Assembly (NCBI GenBank): GCA_033977485.1
Contig: CM066988.1
Span: forward strand, 137,678,859-137,742,858
Direction of reading: 5' to 3'
Length of the DNA stretch: 64,000 nucleotides
Source of the DNA: Hydrangea macrophylla
Lineage: Eukaryota; Streptophyta; Magnoliopsida; Cornales; Hydrangeaceae
Positions 45,706 through 55,713 of the stretch are shown here, piece by piece. The stretch's first letter is position 1. Every line of letters starts with the position of its first letter. The position numbers and the translations under genes are program-made. The notes beneath the pieces were generated by a model. It did no database searches, had not been told where the DNA came from, and worked only from the letters and a program-made list of their open reading frames with translations.

Positions 45706-45827
45706 TTAACGGCGTTTGTCCTGAAGCGCCGGGAAATTAACGGCGTTTGTCCTGAAGCGCCGGGAAATTAACGGCGTTTGTCCTGAAGCGCCGGGAATTA
45801 ACGGCATTTATTCAAAAGCGCCGGGAA
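45706..45827. repeat. Four-unit array with CGGCG/CGCCG hairpins in LTR G
   Basis: Units of about 31 bp, TTAACGGCGTTTGTCCTGAA then GCGCCGGGAA, three nearly identical and a fourth diverged. Each unit folds through CGGCG and CGCCG. It occupies the slot of the CGCG block of LTR D. Confidence 0.9.
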
Positions 45828-46149
45828 TGATTCTGGCAGTTTCTAATTCTTGCTTGTTTCGTGTTTTAGGGGCTGTTTGGGTAGTATTTACGAACTGTTA
45901 AAGCCCTGGTTGGGAAATTTATTAAAACAGAATCTTAATTGGTTGTGATGGGACGAGTAGAACGATGTATTAAGACTTATAAAACCCCGTACGTACGTTG
46001 TGCCTTTAATTCAGTATTTTGCTTTATGTTAAGTTCATGACATTCATGTGGAGTCAGTTGTACATGCATGGTGAGTGTTGGTAGTGTGTAAAAGAGTAAT
46101 GGTAGGGTGGAAAAGAGTATTGTTAGTGTGGAAAGTGTATGAGTTTGAG

Positions 46150-46236
46150 TTGTGATTGTGGTTGTGAGTTGTGGTTGTGGTTGTGGTTGTGGTTGTGGTT
46201 GTGGTTGTGGTTGTGGTTGTGATTGTGGTTGTAGTT
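46150..46236. repeat. (GTTGTG)n microsatellite in LTR G
   Basis: About a dozen hexamers of TTGTGG with few changes. Shorter or interrupted versions occur in Gypsy-H LTRs (55324-55404; 63042-63122). ORFs reading poly-Val or His-Asn here are by-products. Confidence 0.95.
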
Positions 46237-46281
46237 GAAAAAGAGGATGAGGGTATCTTTGAAATGCGAAGGTGGCAAAAA

Positions 46282-46541
46282 TGGACACTCCCTGACGCCC
46301 ATGGAAGCGTTAAAGTGTGTGAAGCCGAACTTGGACACTCACTGGCACCCATGGAAGTGCTAAAGTGTGGCCTATGGACACTCCCTGATAACTCGAGTCT
46401 GGATACCTGTGTGGGGGTTGCCCCGGTATTTGCATGGCGGTTAGGGTCTTCAAAGTGTGAGGCATTGGACACTCCCTGGTACCCCGGACCAAAGTGTGAG
46501 GCAAACTGGACACTCCCTGGCGCCCCGTTGCTAAAGTGTGG
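46282..46541 (+). repeat. Hairpin run in LTR G
   Basis: Five units of TGGACACTC-CTG, variable stem, AAAGTGTG. First stem ACGC/GCGT, second GCAC/GTGC, fourth TGGT/ACCA. Relative to LTR D, GCGC/GCGT has become ACGC/GCGT, which restores full pairing. Confidence 0.75.
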
Positions 46542-47223
46542 CTATCTTAGTATTTCAAAGATACCAGGAGTAGGATAGAGGGTTGTTGGGTTTTGTCGAG
46601 AGAAAAGAGTCGGTTAGATGAGATGGTGCATTGTCCTCATACATGGTTACATATGTGTGAAATTATCTTTTAAATAATGTTGTGGTGGTTTTTCTAACGA
46701 GCTCTTTATCTTAAATATAAACTTGTGGTATATAAATGGAAATGGGAAAAAGATAAATGAGTATGTTTTTACATTCAAAGCATTGTTTTTAATACTCACC
46801 AGCTTCTTGAAGCTGACGGCGTTGATGCGTCCTGGACATTCGTGTCCAGGCTTTGCAGGTAATAATCAAGATGAACCGTATGATTATGCTAATTGAGATC
46901 AGCTGCTGAGAAGAGATTTTACTATTATATGCTTATTGTTTATGTGTTTTAAGATATGATTTGTTTTTGTAATAAGGATGACTGTAACAGACTTTAAGTA
47001 TTGTTTTATTTCAAGGCGGTCTGTGCCTTAGTAAACCCCGTACCATAGGATGTAATAAGTTAGGAAAATTTTTATAAGCCCAGGTTGCCCTACTCTGATT
47101 AATGGTTTTATGTTGTTCGACGTTTTGGGACGGAATCGATCCTTCAAATTGTCGCGACCTACGGGTCCATAAAGGAAATTAAACGCTTTCCATATTTATG
47201 CTACGTCGGGGCGTGACATTGGT

Positions 47224-48556
47224 TGTCAAGGGTTTTTCCCAGCAATATGGTATGGATTACGAGAAGACTTTTGCTCCTATTGCTAAAATGACTATTGTTC
47301 GTACTCTTATTGCAGTTGCTTCTGTTCGTCAATGGCATATAACTCAGATGGATATTAAAAATGTTTTCTTGAATGGAGACCTCCAAAAGGAGGTCTATAT
47401 GGTTCCTCCTCCGGGTGTTCTTCATGGTCCTGGTGAAGTTTGAAGGCTTAAGAAAGCCTTATATGGTCTTAAACAAGCCCCTCGAGCTTGGTTTGAGAAA
47501 TTTTCAATTGTGATTACCTCATTTGGGTTTTCCCCGAATGAGTGTGATTCAGCTCTCTTTATCAGGTGTACCACTGCTGGTTATGTTATGCTTTCTTTGT
47601 ATGTTGATGACATGATTATTACTTGTGATGATGTTAATGGGATTGCAGTGTTGAAGTCTGAATTAGCTCGTTGTTTTGAAATGAATGACTTAGGTCCACT
47701 ACGTTATTTTTTGGGGATTGAAATGGCTTTTTCTCTAAATGGCTATCTTTTTTCTCAGTCTAAGTATACAGGTGACATTCTTGACCGTGCTCGCCTCACT
47801 GATAATAAGATTGTTGATACCCCTTTGGAGCTTAATGTTCGTCTTTCTCCTTCTGATGGTGTTCCTTTGCCTAATCCTACCTTATATCGCACTATTGTTG
47901 GTAGCTTGGTTTATCTTACTGTTACTCGTCCGGATATTGTTCATGTTGTTCATGTTGTTAGTCAATTTATTACTTCCCCTACTACAGTTCATTGGGCTGC
48001 TATTCATCGTATTTTGAGGTACTTGAGAGGCACTCAGTTTCAAAGTCTTTTACTTTCGTCATCTTCTTCCTTGGAGCTGCGTGCATACTCTGTTACTGAT
48101 TGGGCCAGTGATCCTACAGATCGCAAGTCTGTTACTGGATATTGTATATTTTTGGGTGATTCTCTCATTTCTTGGAAGAACAAGAAGCAAGCTGTTGTTA
48201 TTGTGTCTTCCACAGAAGCTGAGTATCGTACTACGGCTTCGACTACACGTGAGGTTATTTGGTTACGCCGACTACTTACAGATATGGGTGTCTCATTTTC
48301 TCGCCCTTCACCTATGTATTGTGATAATAAAAGTGCTATTCAGATTGCTCACAATTCAGTTTTCCATGAGAGGACCAAGCATATAGAGATTGATTATCAT
48401 ATTACTCGTCATCACCTTAAGCATGGAGCTATCACTTTGCCTTTTGTTTCTTCTTCCACGCAAATTGCTGATTTGTTTACAAAGTCACATCTGATTCAAC
48501 GTTTTCGTTTTTTAGTTGGCAAACTCTTTATGCTTCTAAACTCTTTATGCTTCTAG
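47224..48556 (+). pseudogene. Copia-A reverse transcriptase and RNase H
   Basis: The frame resumes in phase after LTR G: KGFSQQYGMDYEKTFAP, QMDIKNVFLNGDLQKEVYM, then TGA at 47441-47443 (a Cys in relatives), LKKALYGLKQAPRAW, SLYVDDMIIT, then RNase H with TDWASDPTDRKSVTGYC, SSTEAEYR, MYCDNKSAIQIA, HERTKHIEIDYH and LADLFTKS-like IADLFTKSH. One stop in about 440 codons. The YVDD and most RNase H residues are intact. Confidence 0.93.
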
Positions 48557-48571
48557 CTGCAGCATCGTGAG

Positions 48572-48582
48572 TTTGAGGGGGG
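48572..48582 (+). promoter_or_regulatory. Copia-A polypurine tract
   Basis: TTTGAGGGGGG immediately before the 3' LTR. Confidence 0.8.
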
Positions 48583-48802
48583 TATTAGGGTTAGCTATTA
48601 GAATTATTAATTTTATTAGCTTTAGGGTAGTTTAGTCTTTTACTTTCTATTAGGGTAATACTGTATACCTAGATATACTATTATTGTCTCTTCTTTTCTA
48701 TTGTATTCATTTATTCAGTTTTTGTGTTATGAGAAACTCTAGCTCTCTTTTCTCTTTTCTCTTTTCTCTTTCTTGTTTTTTTGATTATTTAATATATTCA
48801 CA
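48583..48802 (+). mobile_element. Copia-A 3' LTR
   Basis: TATTAGGGTTAGCTATTAG to ATATATTCACA, 220 bp. Longer than the 5' copy mainly through extra CTCTTTT units near 48758-48772. Confidence 0.83.
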
Positions 48803-49136
48803 TGTCTTATATTATTTATAAATATGTAACTATGTAACATATTTAAGAGGGTTTAAGAAAAAAAAAATCTAAATTTAAGAGACATACATGAGAGAACCGC
48901 TTCAAGTAAGGGTTGTTTGTACTTTTACCGTATAGATATAAAATTAATATAATGGAACACGCGCATTTTATAATATATATATATATATATTATGATAATT
49001 TCATTAAGATTTAAGTTTTCAAACAAAATTCTATTTTGATTTAATTTTTTTTTTTGGAAAAATATTTTGATTTATTTTATCCATTCCATGAACAAAATCG
49101 TATAGGTGAAGTGAAGCTTGACCACCGAGCAAAGAG
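48803..49136. other. AT-rich spacer
   Basis: TA microsatellite (48975-48992) and T-runs; no gene or element recognised. Confidence 0.5.
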
Positions 49137-49149
49137 CAAGCCACTTACT

Positions 49150-49498
49150 TTTTTTTTTTTTTTTGGAAACAGGGTAAATAATTCCAAAAAAAAAGGGTGT
49201 ACAAGAGTACAAGGGGCATACTCCAGGATAAACAATAAGCTCAACAACATGGCAAGACAAAAGCCGAAGCCAAACTAACAAGCTCAAAAAGCAAGAAAAG
49301 GATGAAAGACTATCTAAACAAATGAAAAGAGAGAAACCCATCCCAGCCAGACAACGGCAAACTTGGCCCAAATGCAAAACAAGCCCATAAATGGGGGGCA
49401 AAACAAATGAACAATCAAGGGGCACCACATATAGACACTATAAAGTCCTATGGCGGCCCTTAGGGCGACTACCGCAAAACTTCATTTTTGCTTCCCGA
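49150..49498 (-). mobile_element. 5'-truncated retroposon, probably an L1-type LINE tail
   Basis: On the minus strand it ends in a poly-A tail (T-run 49149-49164) after the LINE-like 3' end TACTCTTGTACACCC and GGAATTATTTACCC. A 13-bp TSD with one mismatch, CAAGCCACTTACT (49137-49149) and CAAGCAACTTACT (49499-49511), bounds it. Short length and 3'-end anchoring fit 5' truncation during target-primed reverse transcription. No RT domain remains; a LINE-mobilised SINE is an alternative. Confidence 0.75.
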
Positions 49499-49511
49499 CA
49501 AGCAACTTACT

Positions 49512-50073
49512 TGCCTAGGAAAAAATATATGATTTAATGCACATCATAATTTTCCTATTCTCAAAAGGAATGTCCTCCAGTTGCATGTGAGCCGAGACTC
49601 AGACCTCCGGCACTGTGATTCATCACCAAGTACACTAATACACTAAGGTACGAGCAAGTATTGGGTATCACGGGAATCTCAGGTAGGATTTTATTCCCGT
49701 CATAAGTTTCAATTTTTTGTTGAGTTGGAGGAGAATTTCCCAAAAATAGGGAGGCCATATGAATTAATTAAAGGATGTTAATTAAAGGATGTTATTGGTT
49801 AATATCATGTCATTCAATACAATGGCTGTATTGAATATTTTTCCCTAACATCCTTTCTAAAAGTTGTGTTTTGATTCTCACGAATCAAGCACGCGATTTT
49901 TAGTTATTATTATTGCTGTTATTTTTTTTATTTTATTTTTTGCAGTCTTTTTTTTTTTAAAGGAAATTTTTTGTAGTTGATATTACACAATTTAGAGATT
50001 AAGAATACAAATGAAGTGGACACGTTTTATCTTAGAAATACAGAATTGAAAAAAAAAATAGCATTGTCAGACT
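49512..50073. other. Spacer, no gene seen
   Basis: AT-rich with poly-T runs (49950-49960). A short direct repeat TTAATTAAAGGATGTTA occurs at about 49763-49795. Confidence 0.5.
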
Positions 50074-50228
50074 CCAGTGCACACTGGGTAAGTGTACTGG
50101 GCTTTTAAGTCTAAAAAAATTACGGGTCATCAGGATGGGGTCCGGGTCAACGGGATAACCCGCGGTTTTTTTTAAACTTAAAAGGCCAATACATTTACCA
50201 AGTGCGCTTCTAATGGCCAATACACTGG
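50074..50228. mobile_element. Small inverted-repeat element (MITE-like)
   Basis: Arms CCAGTGCACACTGGGTAAG..CTTTTAAGT and the reversed right arm CCAGTGTATTGGCC..CTTTTAAGTTTAAA pair over about 60 bp. The centre is TCCGGGTCAACGGG. No TSD was identified, so its class is open. Confidence 0.55.
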
Positions 50229-51668
50229 AGCCGGATTCTAGAAATGTTATAACTTTGAAATAGTACATTCTTTTTCAACATATGACGAGTCGGGTCAAAT
50301 TGGGATAAGAATGAAAGACTTTGGGCTAGCCTTCGGTCTCTCCAGCAAGCACCCAAGTGTTGTCTTCAATTACTCACACTTTTATTTGCAATAGTACAAT
50401 AAGGAATAAATTGAATTTATTTATTTATTTATTATTACAGATCCAAAAAAGAACCAGTAGAAGCATACAAAACTAACAGAAGTAAGAAAATAATGAAAAT
50501 TAGGAAGCGCAAACTTTTTTAGCTGCATTGCAAATCTCTCCAATTTAAAATAAAATTGTCTATGACGTAGCTCGAGATTAAGTTGGCTGAGAGAAGAAAC
50601 TATCAAGGAGACCCACAACAAACATCGCCCAAAAAAAAGTCGCCCTTCAACAAAAATTTTCAATTTATTTGGCTGTTTCAATTTTTAGTTCTGTTTATGT
50701 AAGAAGGAATCAAAAAGTGAGAGCTTTTTCTTTTTTCCTACCGAAAATGTCAACTTTTCCCAAATCTCTTACAAGTTATGAATCTTTTGATTACATTTTT
50801 GTCCTTTATTTCAAAAACCAAATATGTAATTTGGTGAGAATACAATATACGAAGAAGTAGAACTGGGCAATAATTGCAATAAAAAAAAGAAGAAGAAGAA
50901 CTTGGCAGCAGCCAAGTAAAATTGTGCGACTATGATTAAATGGGGTAAGGATCCTGAGAACCTCTTTTGTGGGCAGCATTTATGGGAGTGTTGTAAGATC
51001 ATACAATTTTTTTTTTTGAAAAAAAAATAAAAACTCAGTGGTCTTCCATCACCCACATTGGATGTTATCTAAAGTACTGCCTCAAAACGGGGGCCGAGGA
51101 TCCTTGGCCGGTTAAATGTGCTTCAAATCTTGACAACCTACATTTTGAAAATAATTATACCTGGTACATGTTGGTCCAATTTCAAGAATGTTATCACATA
51201 AGGCATGGAGTCGAAAATTTATATAGCTAATTGCCTAATTTACTTATGAACCATAAAACCCGTTATTTGCTTTCTTCATTGACTTTGTCTTTTCAATTTG
51301 GGCAGTAAATTAGATTACGTTTTACAAAGGACACGTTGCACCAAATAATCAAGGCTACGACTCAAAAGCCCCATGTGGAAGTGAAACACCACACCGTCAA
51401 CCACGCTTAGAACTTCGGAATATTCGTTTGCACTTTTCATTAAAACAATTGGAGCACTACTAGATTTACACAGTAAATTATTTATATATTTTTTACACAT
51501 AACTTTAAATATATGTACTATGTACTGTATAAGTGGGGTACAAAAAAGTTTAAAATTTTCAAATAATATAAAGTACAAGAATTTACAGCTATGTGTGAAA
51601 AAAATGTATAGTTCACTGTGTGTGTCTAGCATTTTCCAAACAATTTTATAAGAGTAATGGGATACTTA
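50229..51668. other. Spacer, no gene seen
   Basis: AT-rich, with ATTT repeats at 50417-50436 and A/T runs at 50880-50900 and 51009-51030. No motif-bearing frame. Confidence 0.5.
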
Positions 51669-51826
51669 TCAAATCTTAATTTTAAATTCACATTTTAAAT
51701 AATGTGATAGTGGAATTATTAAATTTTGATTAGATAATTTTAAAATGATCTCATCATTAATAAAAAAAATCACAGTATTACACTACCACATTATTTAAAA
51801 TGTGAGTTTAGAATTAGAATTTGAGA
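51669..51826. mobile_element. MITE-like inverted repeat, copy 1
   Basis: Left arm TCAAATCTTAATTTTAAATTC and right arm (reversed) CTCAAATTCTAATTCTAAACTC pair through ACATTTTAAATAATGTG. Central GATCTCATCATTAATAAA resembles the centre of 52669-52837, so both belong to one broader family. Confidence 0.7.
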
Positions 51827-51830
51827 AAAA

Positions 51831-52047
51831 GCCCGGTGTGGCCCGAAGCCCGCCACGGCCCACTCCAAAAATTAAAGAAAGCTCGCTAGCCCGTCCGGCC
51901 CAGCCCGATGTCTGGCCCGCTAGGTCAGAGCCACCAGTCCGGGGCGGAGTCGCAGACACACCCCCTCCACTCCCAAGCCCGGCCCGAAGCCCTCTCGAGG
52001 CCCGCTTTGATCGGGCCCTGCACGGCCCGACCCGTTTAACACCTCTA
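51831..52047. other. GC-rich hAT-like fragment
   Basis: Strikingly GC-rich against its flanks, with repeated GGCCCGAAGCCC and CGGCCC words and an end ACGGCCCGACCCGTTTAACACCTCTA typical in style of hAT termini. The left end and TSD are not clear; the element may be truncated or inserted in the neighbouring MITE. Confidence 0.45.
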
Positions 52048-52149
52048 GTTGAGGATGATAATGAGATTTTGGATAATAAGTTTGATACATAATTTGTTAG
52101 CCCCATTTTTTCCAAGCAGAGGAAACGGGAAGCTAAAATGAAATTTAGT

Positions 52150-52470
52150 GACAGTCGTCCCAAGGGCCGCCACAGATCTTGATGGTGTCATAGGGCCATG
52201 TTTTGTCGTTTGTTGCTCATCATCCATGTTTTGGATGTGGTTTTGACTTGATTTCTTTGGATGTGGTTTTGACTTGATTTTCCTCTTTCTTTGGTAGGGA
52301 TGGGGTTCTCTCTTCGCCTTTGGTGAAGATAGTACATCCCATCCCATGTCTGATTTTTAAATCTTCGGTGACTTGTGCTTGTTGTATATCCTGGGGTATG
52401 CTCCTTGTATTCTCTGTAGATGCCGTTTGGCCTTTTTCTTTTATTCACCCTATTCCAAAAAAAAAAAAAA
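52150..52470 (+). mobile_element. LINE 3' tail
   Basis: T- and G-rich 3'-UTR-like sequence (including a tandem copy of TGGATGTGGTTTTGACTTGA at 52232-52275) ends TATTCC and a 14-base poly-A at 52457-52470. The left edge is uncertain and no TSD was confirmed. No coding domain. Confidence 0.55.
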
Positions 52471-52668
52471 CTTCACTTCAGTGATATTTAAACTTTAAAA
52501 ACCATTCTAATCAACATCATACAGTTGATGGCAAATAGTATGTGACCAATTTGCTCTTATTGTACGAAAGTTCATAAAGTAATCGACTTTTTGACATGTG
52601 AAATGCTAAGTTGAAATATACATTCTCTTATTTAACCAGAAGAAAAGAGAAAGAAATATGAGTAATTT

Positions 52669-52837
52669 TATGCTTTTCAAATTTTTTTTTTTTCAAAAGT
52701 ATTTCTCAACATATGAGACAGTAGGCTCAGTTGATTTTGATTGGTTGATGTTGAAGTGATCTTACCATTAATAAAGAGGGATCCACTGCCACATGTATTG
52801 AGAAACACTTTTTTAAAAAAAAAATTTGAAAAGCATA
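52669..52837. mobile_element. MITE-like inverted repeat, copy 2
   Basis: Ends TATGCTTTTCAAATTTTTTT and its complement ending TTTGAAAAGCATA; arms extend through AAGTATTTCTCAACATATG. The centre GATCTTACCATTAATAAA relates it to copy 1. TSD not resolved. Confidence 0.7.
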
Positions 52838-53773
52838 GAATTTCAATAAATATATATTCACTTACGAAGCTTCAAATACATCCAGATATCAAGTTGATGG
52901 TACATCCATTATATTATTATCGAGTCTCCATATTTAGGAACTATATGAATTATTTGTTTCTAGCTTCATGGAAAAATATTAACTGTATGGATGCATTAGT
53001 TTTTGAAAAGTTGTAATGTAATCTCATCTTAAAGTGAGAATTGGTACGTATGTCATTAAGACTTAGGGTGTGTTTGATAATTCAATTAAATGTTAAAAAT
53101 AAAATTTTATTTTCAACACTTATTTCTTTTCATCGTGTTTTATAATACATGAGTTCACTACTTAATTAAAAAAAAGTTGTTAAAAAACCAAAGAAAATTT
53201 TAAGCAAAAAAAAAAAAAAAAACCACCCAAAATTTTCAAAGAACACGATCCATGATTTGGTCTTTAAATGACATTTCTTCCCGGACCATTCTACCCTTTT
53301 TATTTTACCTTTCTACTCTAGTAATCAGGTTTCATCCAAAAATTATTGGTGGCGCGGCGTCGAGAAGAGGAAAGGTCGGTGGATGGTAGATTGAATTGCA
53401 AAATCAAATTTCATTTTCTTGCGTGGATTCAATGATGTCTTGCTCTTGTATGTTGCTTTGTTACGTGGCTTGTTAGTGTTCTTTGTTGCTTGTTTCTTAG
53501 ATGGAAAATTCTATAGTACATTTTAGTGGTTTTAATTGTAAGATTGTATCATACATATTAGTGATTTTGGGTGCTAAAATATTATGGTTGAATCTCAAAA
53601 TGTGTGATTATATCCCAAAGTGTGCTAACATGGCCGGCCCAAAGGAAGGGCAAAAGAAGCAACCGCCCCGGACTACCAAAGTTCACAAAATTTTGAGAGC
53701 CTCTATAAAATTTTCATAATTACATTTTTATCTTGAGATTTTTAGTTTTTTTTTACATTTAGACCTCCCATAA
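52838..53773. other. Spacer with degraded repeat ends
   Basis: GGGTGTGTTTGATAA at 53067-53081 looks like one end of a hAT MITE. GGCCGGCCCAAAGGAAGGGC near 53632 looks like another element terminus. Neither has a partner. Ends with CATAA, the left target site of Gypsy-H. Confidence 0.4.
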
Positions 53774-54450
53774 TGTAATAACCTGCATTTTCATGCATTA
53801 TCATATTTAAAATTTTCATTATCATTGGCATTATTATATTCAAAATTTAATATATATTGTCTGTTTATATGTTAAATTTGATTCTTATGTGAAAAGTTTA
53901 ATCCTTGAATAATTGAAATTACTTTTGGGGTCAAAATGCAATTTTCATAAAACTTGCAATACCTGTGTTAAAATTCAAAACTGTATTTCAAAACGGTGGA
54001 ATTATTTCTTTTAAACTCAAACTGTATTTTTATGAAATCAGAGAACTATTTCTAACGTTAAAATGAATTCTCTGTATTTTTGTGATAAACACCGTATCAC
54101 GAAAATACCAGTGTAAGTTTAAAACTGTCCGCGCAGTGTTAAACTTCCACAGAATTTTGGAAGTAAATGATTGAACAAATATATTTATACCCAAATTATT
54201 ATGCTGATGCTTTTCCTTAGGTCTTGTTTGGCAAATGTTGTTGTATGTGTATTGTCCTTATGCCATAAGCTAGATTACCCAAACACACCTTGACCCACAC
54301 CAACTCCACCTACCCTTTCAATTATCAATGGAGCATTATGAATTGCAAGTGTATATTTACACATCATTGTTGCACTTTCTTTGTAATTAGTGGAGATTAA
54401 TGGAGAATGAGTGGGATGTTAGGCAAATGTTTTCTAAGTGGAAGTTTGAG

Positions 54451-54460
54451 TATTTATACA
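54451..54460 (+). promoter_or_regulatory. Gypsy-H LTR TATA box
   Basis: TATTTATACA, shared in position with LTR G (near 45053) and LTR D (CTATTTATACACC near 32243); the AGAGAG-rich leader follows. Confidence 0.55.
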
Positions 54461-54716
54461 CCCAATCACACTACACATTCTACACTCCTAACATAGAGAG
54501 CTTGAGAGAGTCACATAGAGAGATAAGAGAAAGTTTGAGAGTTCAATTTGCTGAAAATTTCTAGAGAGAAGAGCTCCTCAATTTCCATAGCCAAGCTTGT
54601 ATTGGGTTTCTTGATTTGGTTATCTTTCTCAACAAATCTCTTTGCACTTAATCACGGTGAGTATTACTAACTCACTCCAAATGTAACTTATTCCTTATTT
54701 ACTGATTTAGGTAGTT

Positions 54717-55110
54717 AATTTTAACAGTAGCAGAATTTTGTTTTCAGATTTTTGTTAGGAAAACGAATGAAATTTAAGGTTCTGCCCGCGTTGTCCCAAG
54801 TAAAACTCGATTCTGCACACTTTTCGTCTAATGCAATTTTCTCAGATTTTGCACCGTTTGGGCAGAAAATGAGGATTACAGTAGCAGAAAAAGTATATTA
54901 GAAATTCAAACTAATATTTTCTCTTTTAATTTTAACAGTAGCAGAATTTTGTTTTCAGATTTTTGTTAGGAAAACGAATGAAATTTAAGGTTCTGCCCGC
55001 GTTGTCCCAAGCAAAACTCGATTCTGCACACTTTTCGTCTAATGCAATTTTCTCAGATTCTGCACCGTTTGGACAGAAAACGAGGATTTCAGTAGCAGTT
55101 TTTAGAATGC
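54717..55110 (+). repeat. 211-bp tandem duplication in the Gypsy-H LTR
   Basis: TTTTAACAGTAGCAGAATTT at about 54718 recurs at about 54929, offset 211 bp, and the units align across most of their length with scattered differences. Also present in the 3' LTR (62435-62828), so it predates insertion. LTRs D and G have the CpG arrays in the same region. Confidence 0.9.
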
Positions 55111-55451
55111 TATTAGTTATGTTTAAAATGATTAAGGCAATGAATTACGAATTTTCAATCCCCGTACGCGTATTATTTCTTTAATTCTGTGAATTCCTTT
55201 ATGTTTAAAGTTTGATGACATTCATGTGGAGTCAGTTGTACATGCATGGTGAGTGTTGGTAGTGTGTAAAAGAGTAATGATAGTGTGGAAAAGAGTAATG
55301 ATTGTGTGGAAAGAGTATGAGTTTGAGTTGTGGTTGTGGTTGTGGTTGTGGTTGTAATTGTGGCTGTGGTTATGGTTGTGGTTGTGGATGTGATTGTGGT
55401 TGGAGTTGAAAAAGAGGATGAGGGTGTCTTTGAAATGCGAAGGTGGCAAAA

Positions 55452-55713
55452 ATGGACACTCCCTGACGCCCATGGAAGCGTTAAAGTGTGTGAAGCCGAA
55501 CTTGGACACTCACTGGCACCCATGGAAGTGCTAAAGTGTGGCCTATAGACACTCCCTGAATGACTCGAGTCTGGATACCTGTGTGGGGGTTGCCCCGGTA
55601 TTTGCATGGCGGTTAGGGTATTCAAAGTGTGAGGCATTGGACACTCCCTGGTACCCCGGACCAAAGTGTGAGGCAAACTGGACACTCCCTGGCGCCCCGT
55701 TGCTAAAGTGTGG
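55452..55713 (+). repeat. Hairpin run in the Gypsy-H LTR
   Basis: Same unit pattern as LTR G: ACGC/GCGT, GCAC/GTGC, an unclear third, TGGT/ACCA, and a last unit with GC/GC. The 3' LTR copy is at 63170-63431. Confidence 0.75.

Larger units (their letters stand above)
44376..47218 (+). mobile_element. Gypsy solo LTR G (2843 bp) in Copia-A reverse transcriptase
   Basis: Starts TGTAATAACCTGCATTTTC and ends CGTCGGGGCGTGACA; TSD TTGGT at 44371-44375 and 47219-47223. Same family as LTR D and Gypsy-H. TATTTATACA near 45053, donor-like CA|GTGAGT (45256-45261), palindromic CAGCTTCTTGAAGCTG (46799-46814), acceptor-like TTTGCAG (46852-46858). Confidence 0.95.
15370..48802 (+). mobile_element. Copia-A: decayed Ty1/copia element expanded to 33 kb by nested insertions
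   Basis: Bounded by related short LTRs (15370-15582 and 48583-48802), with a primer site after the 5' LTR and a purine tract before the 3' LTR. Flanking pentamers TATCT and TGTCT are a TSD with one mismatch. The coding parts read in one direction in the order gag (15842-16451 plus 39746-40181), protease/integrase (42577-44375) and reverse transcriptase/RNase H (47224-48556). Gaps are filled by Copia-B and solo LTRs F and G. Subtracting the insertions leaves an element of about 5 kb, normal for copia. Stops and frameshifts make it dead. Confidence 0.9.

Noticed and set aside
46044..46578. Poly-Val, His-Asn and Thr-rich ORFs (also 55173-55750 and 62891-63468)
   Set aside because: They arise from the GTTGTG microsatellite and hairpin run of the LTR; no start context or conserved frame.
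48975..48992. Centromeric or telomeric satellite
   Set aside because: Only short TA microsatellites occur; no TTTAGGG runs and no long tandem satellite anywhere in the window.
51802..52163. 96- and 122-codon Pro/Arg-rich ORFs
   Set aside because: Caused by a GC-rich hAT-like repeat fragment open in opposite strands.
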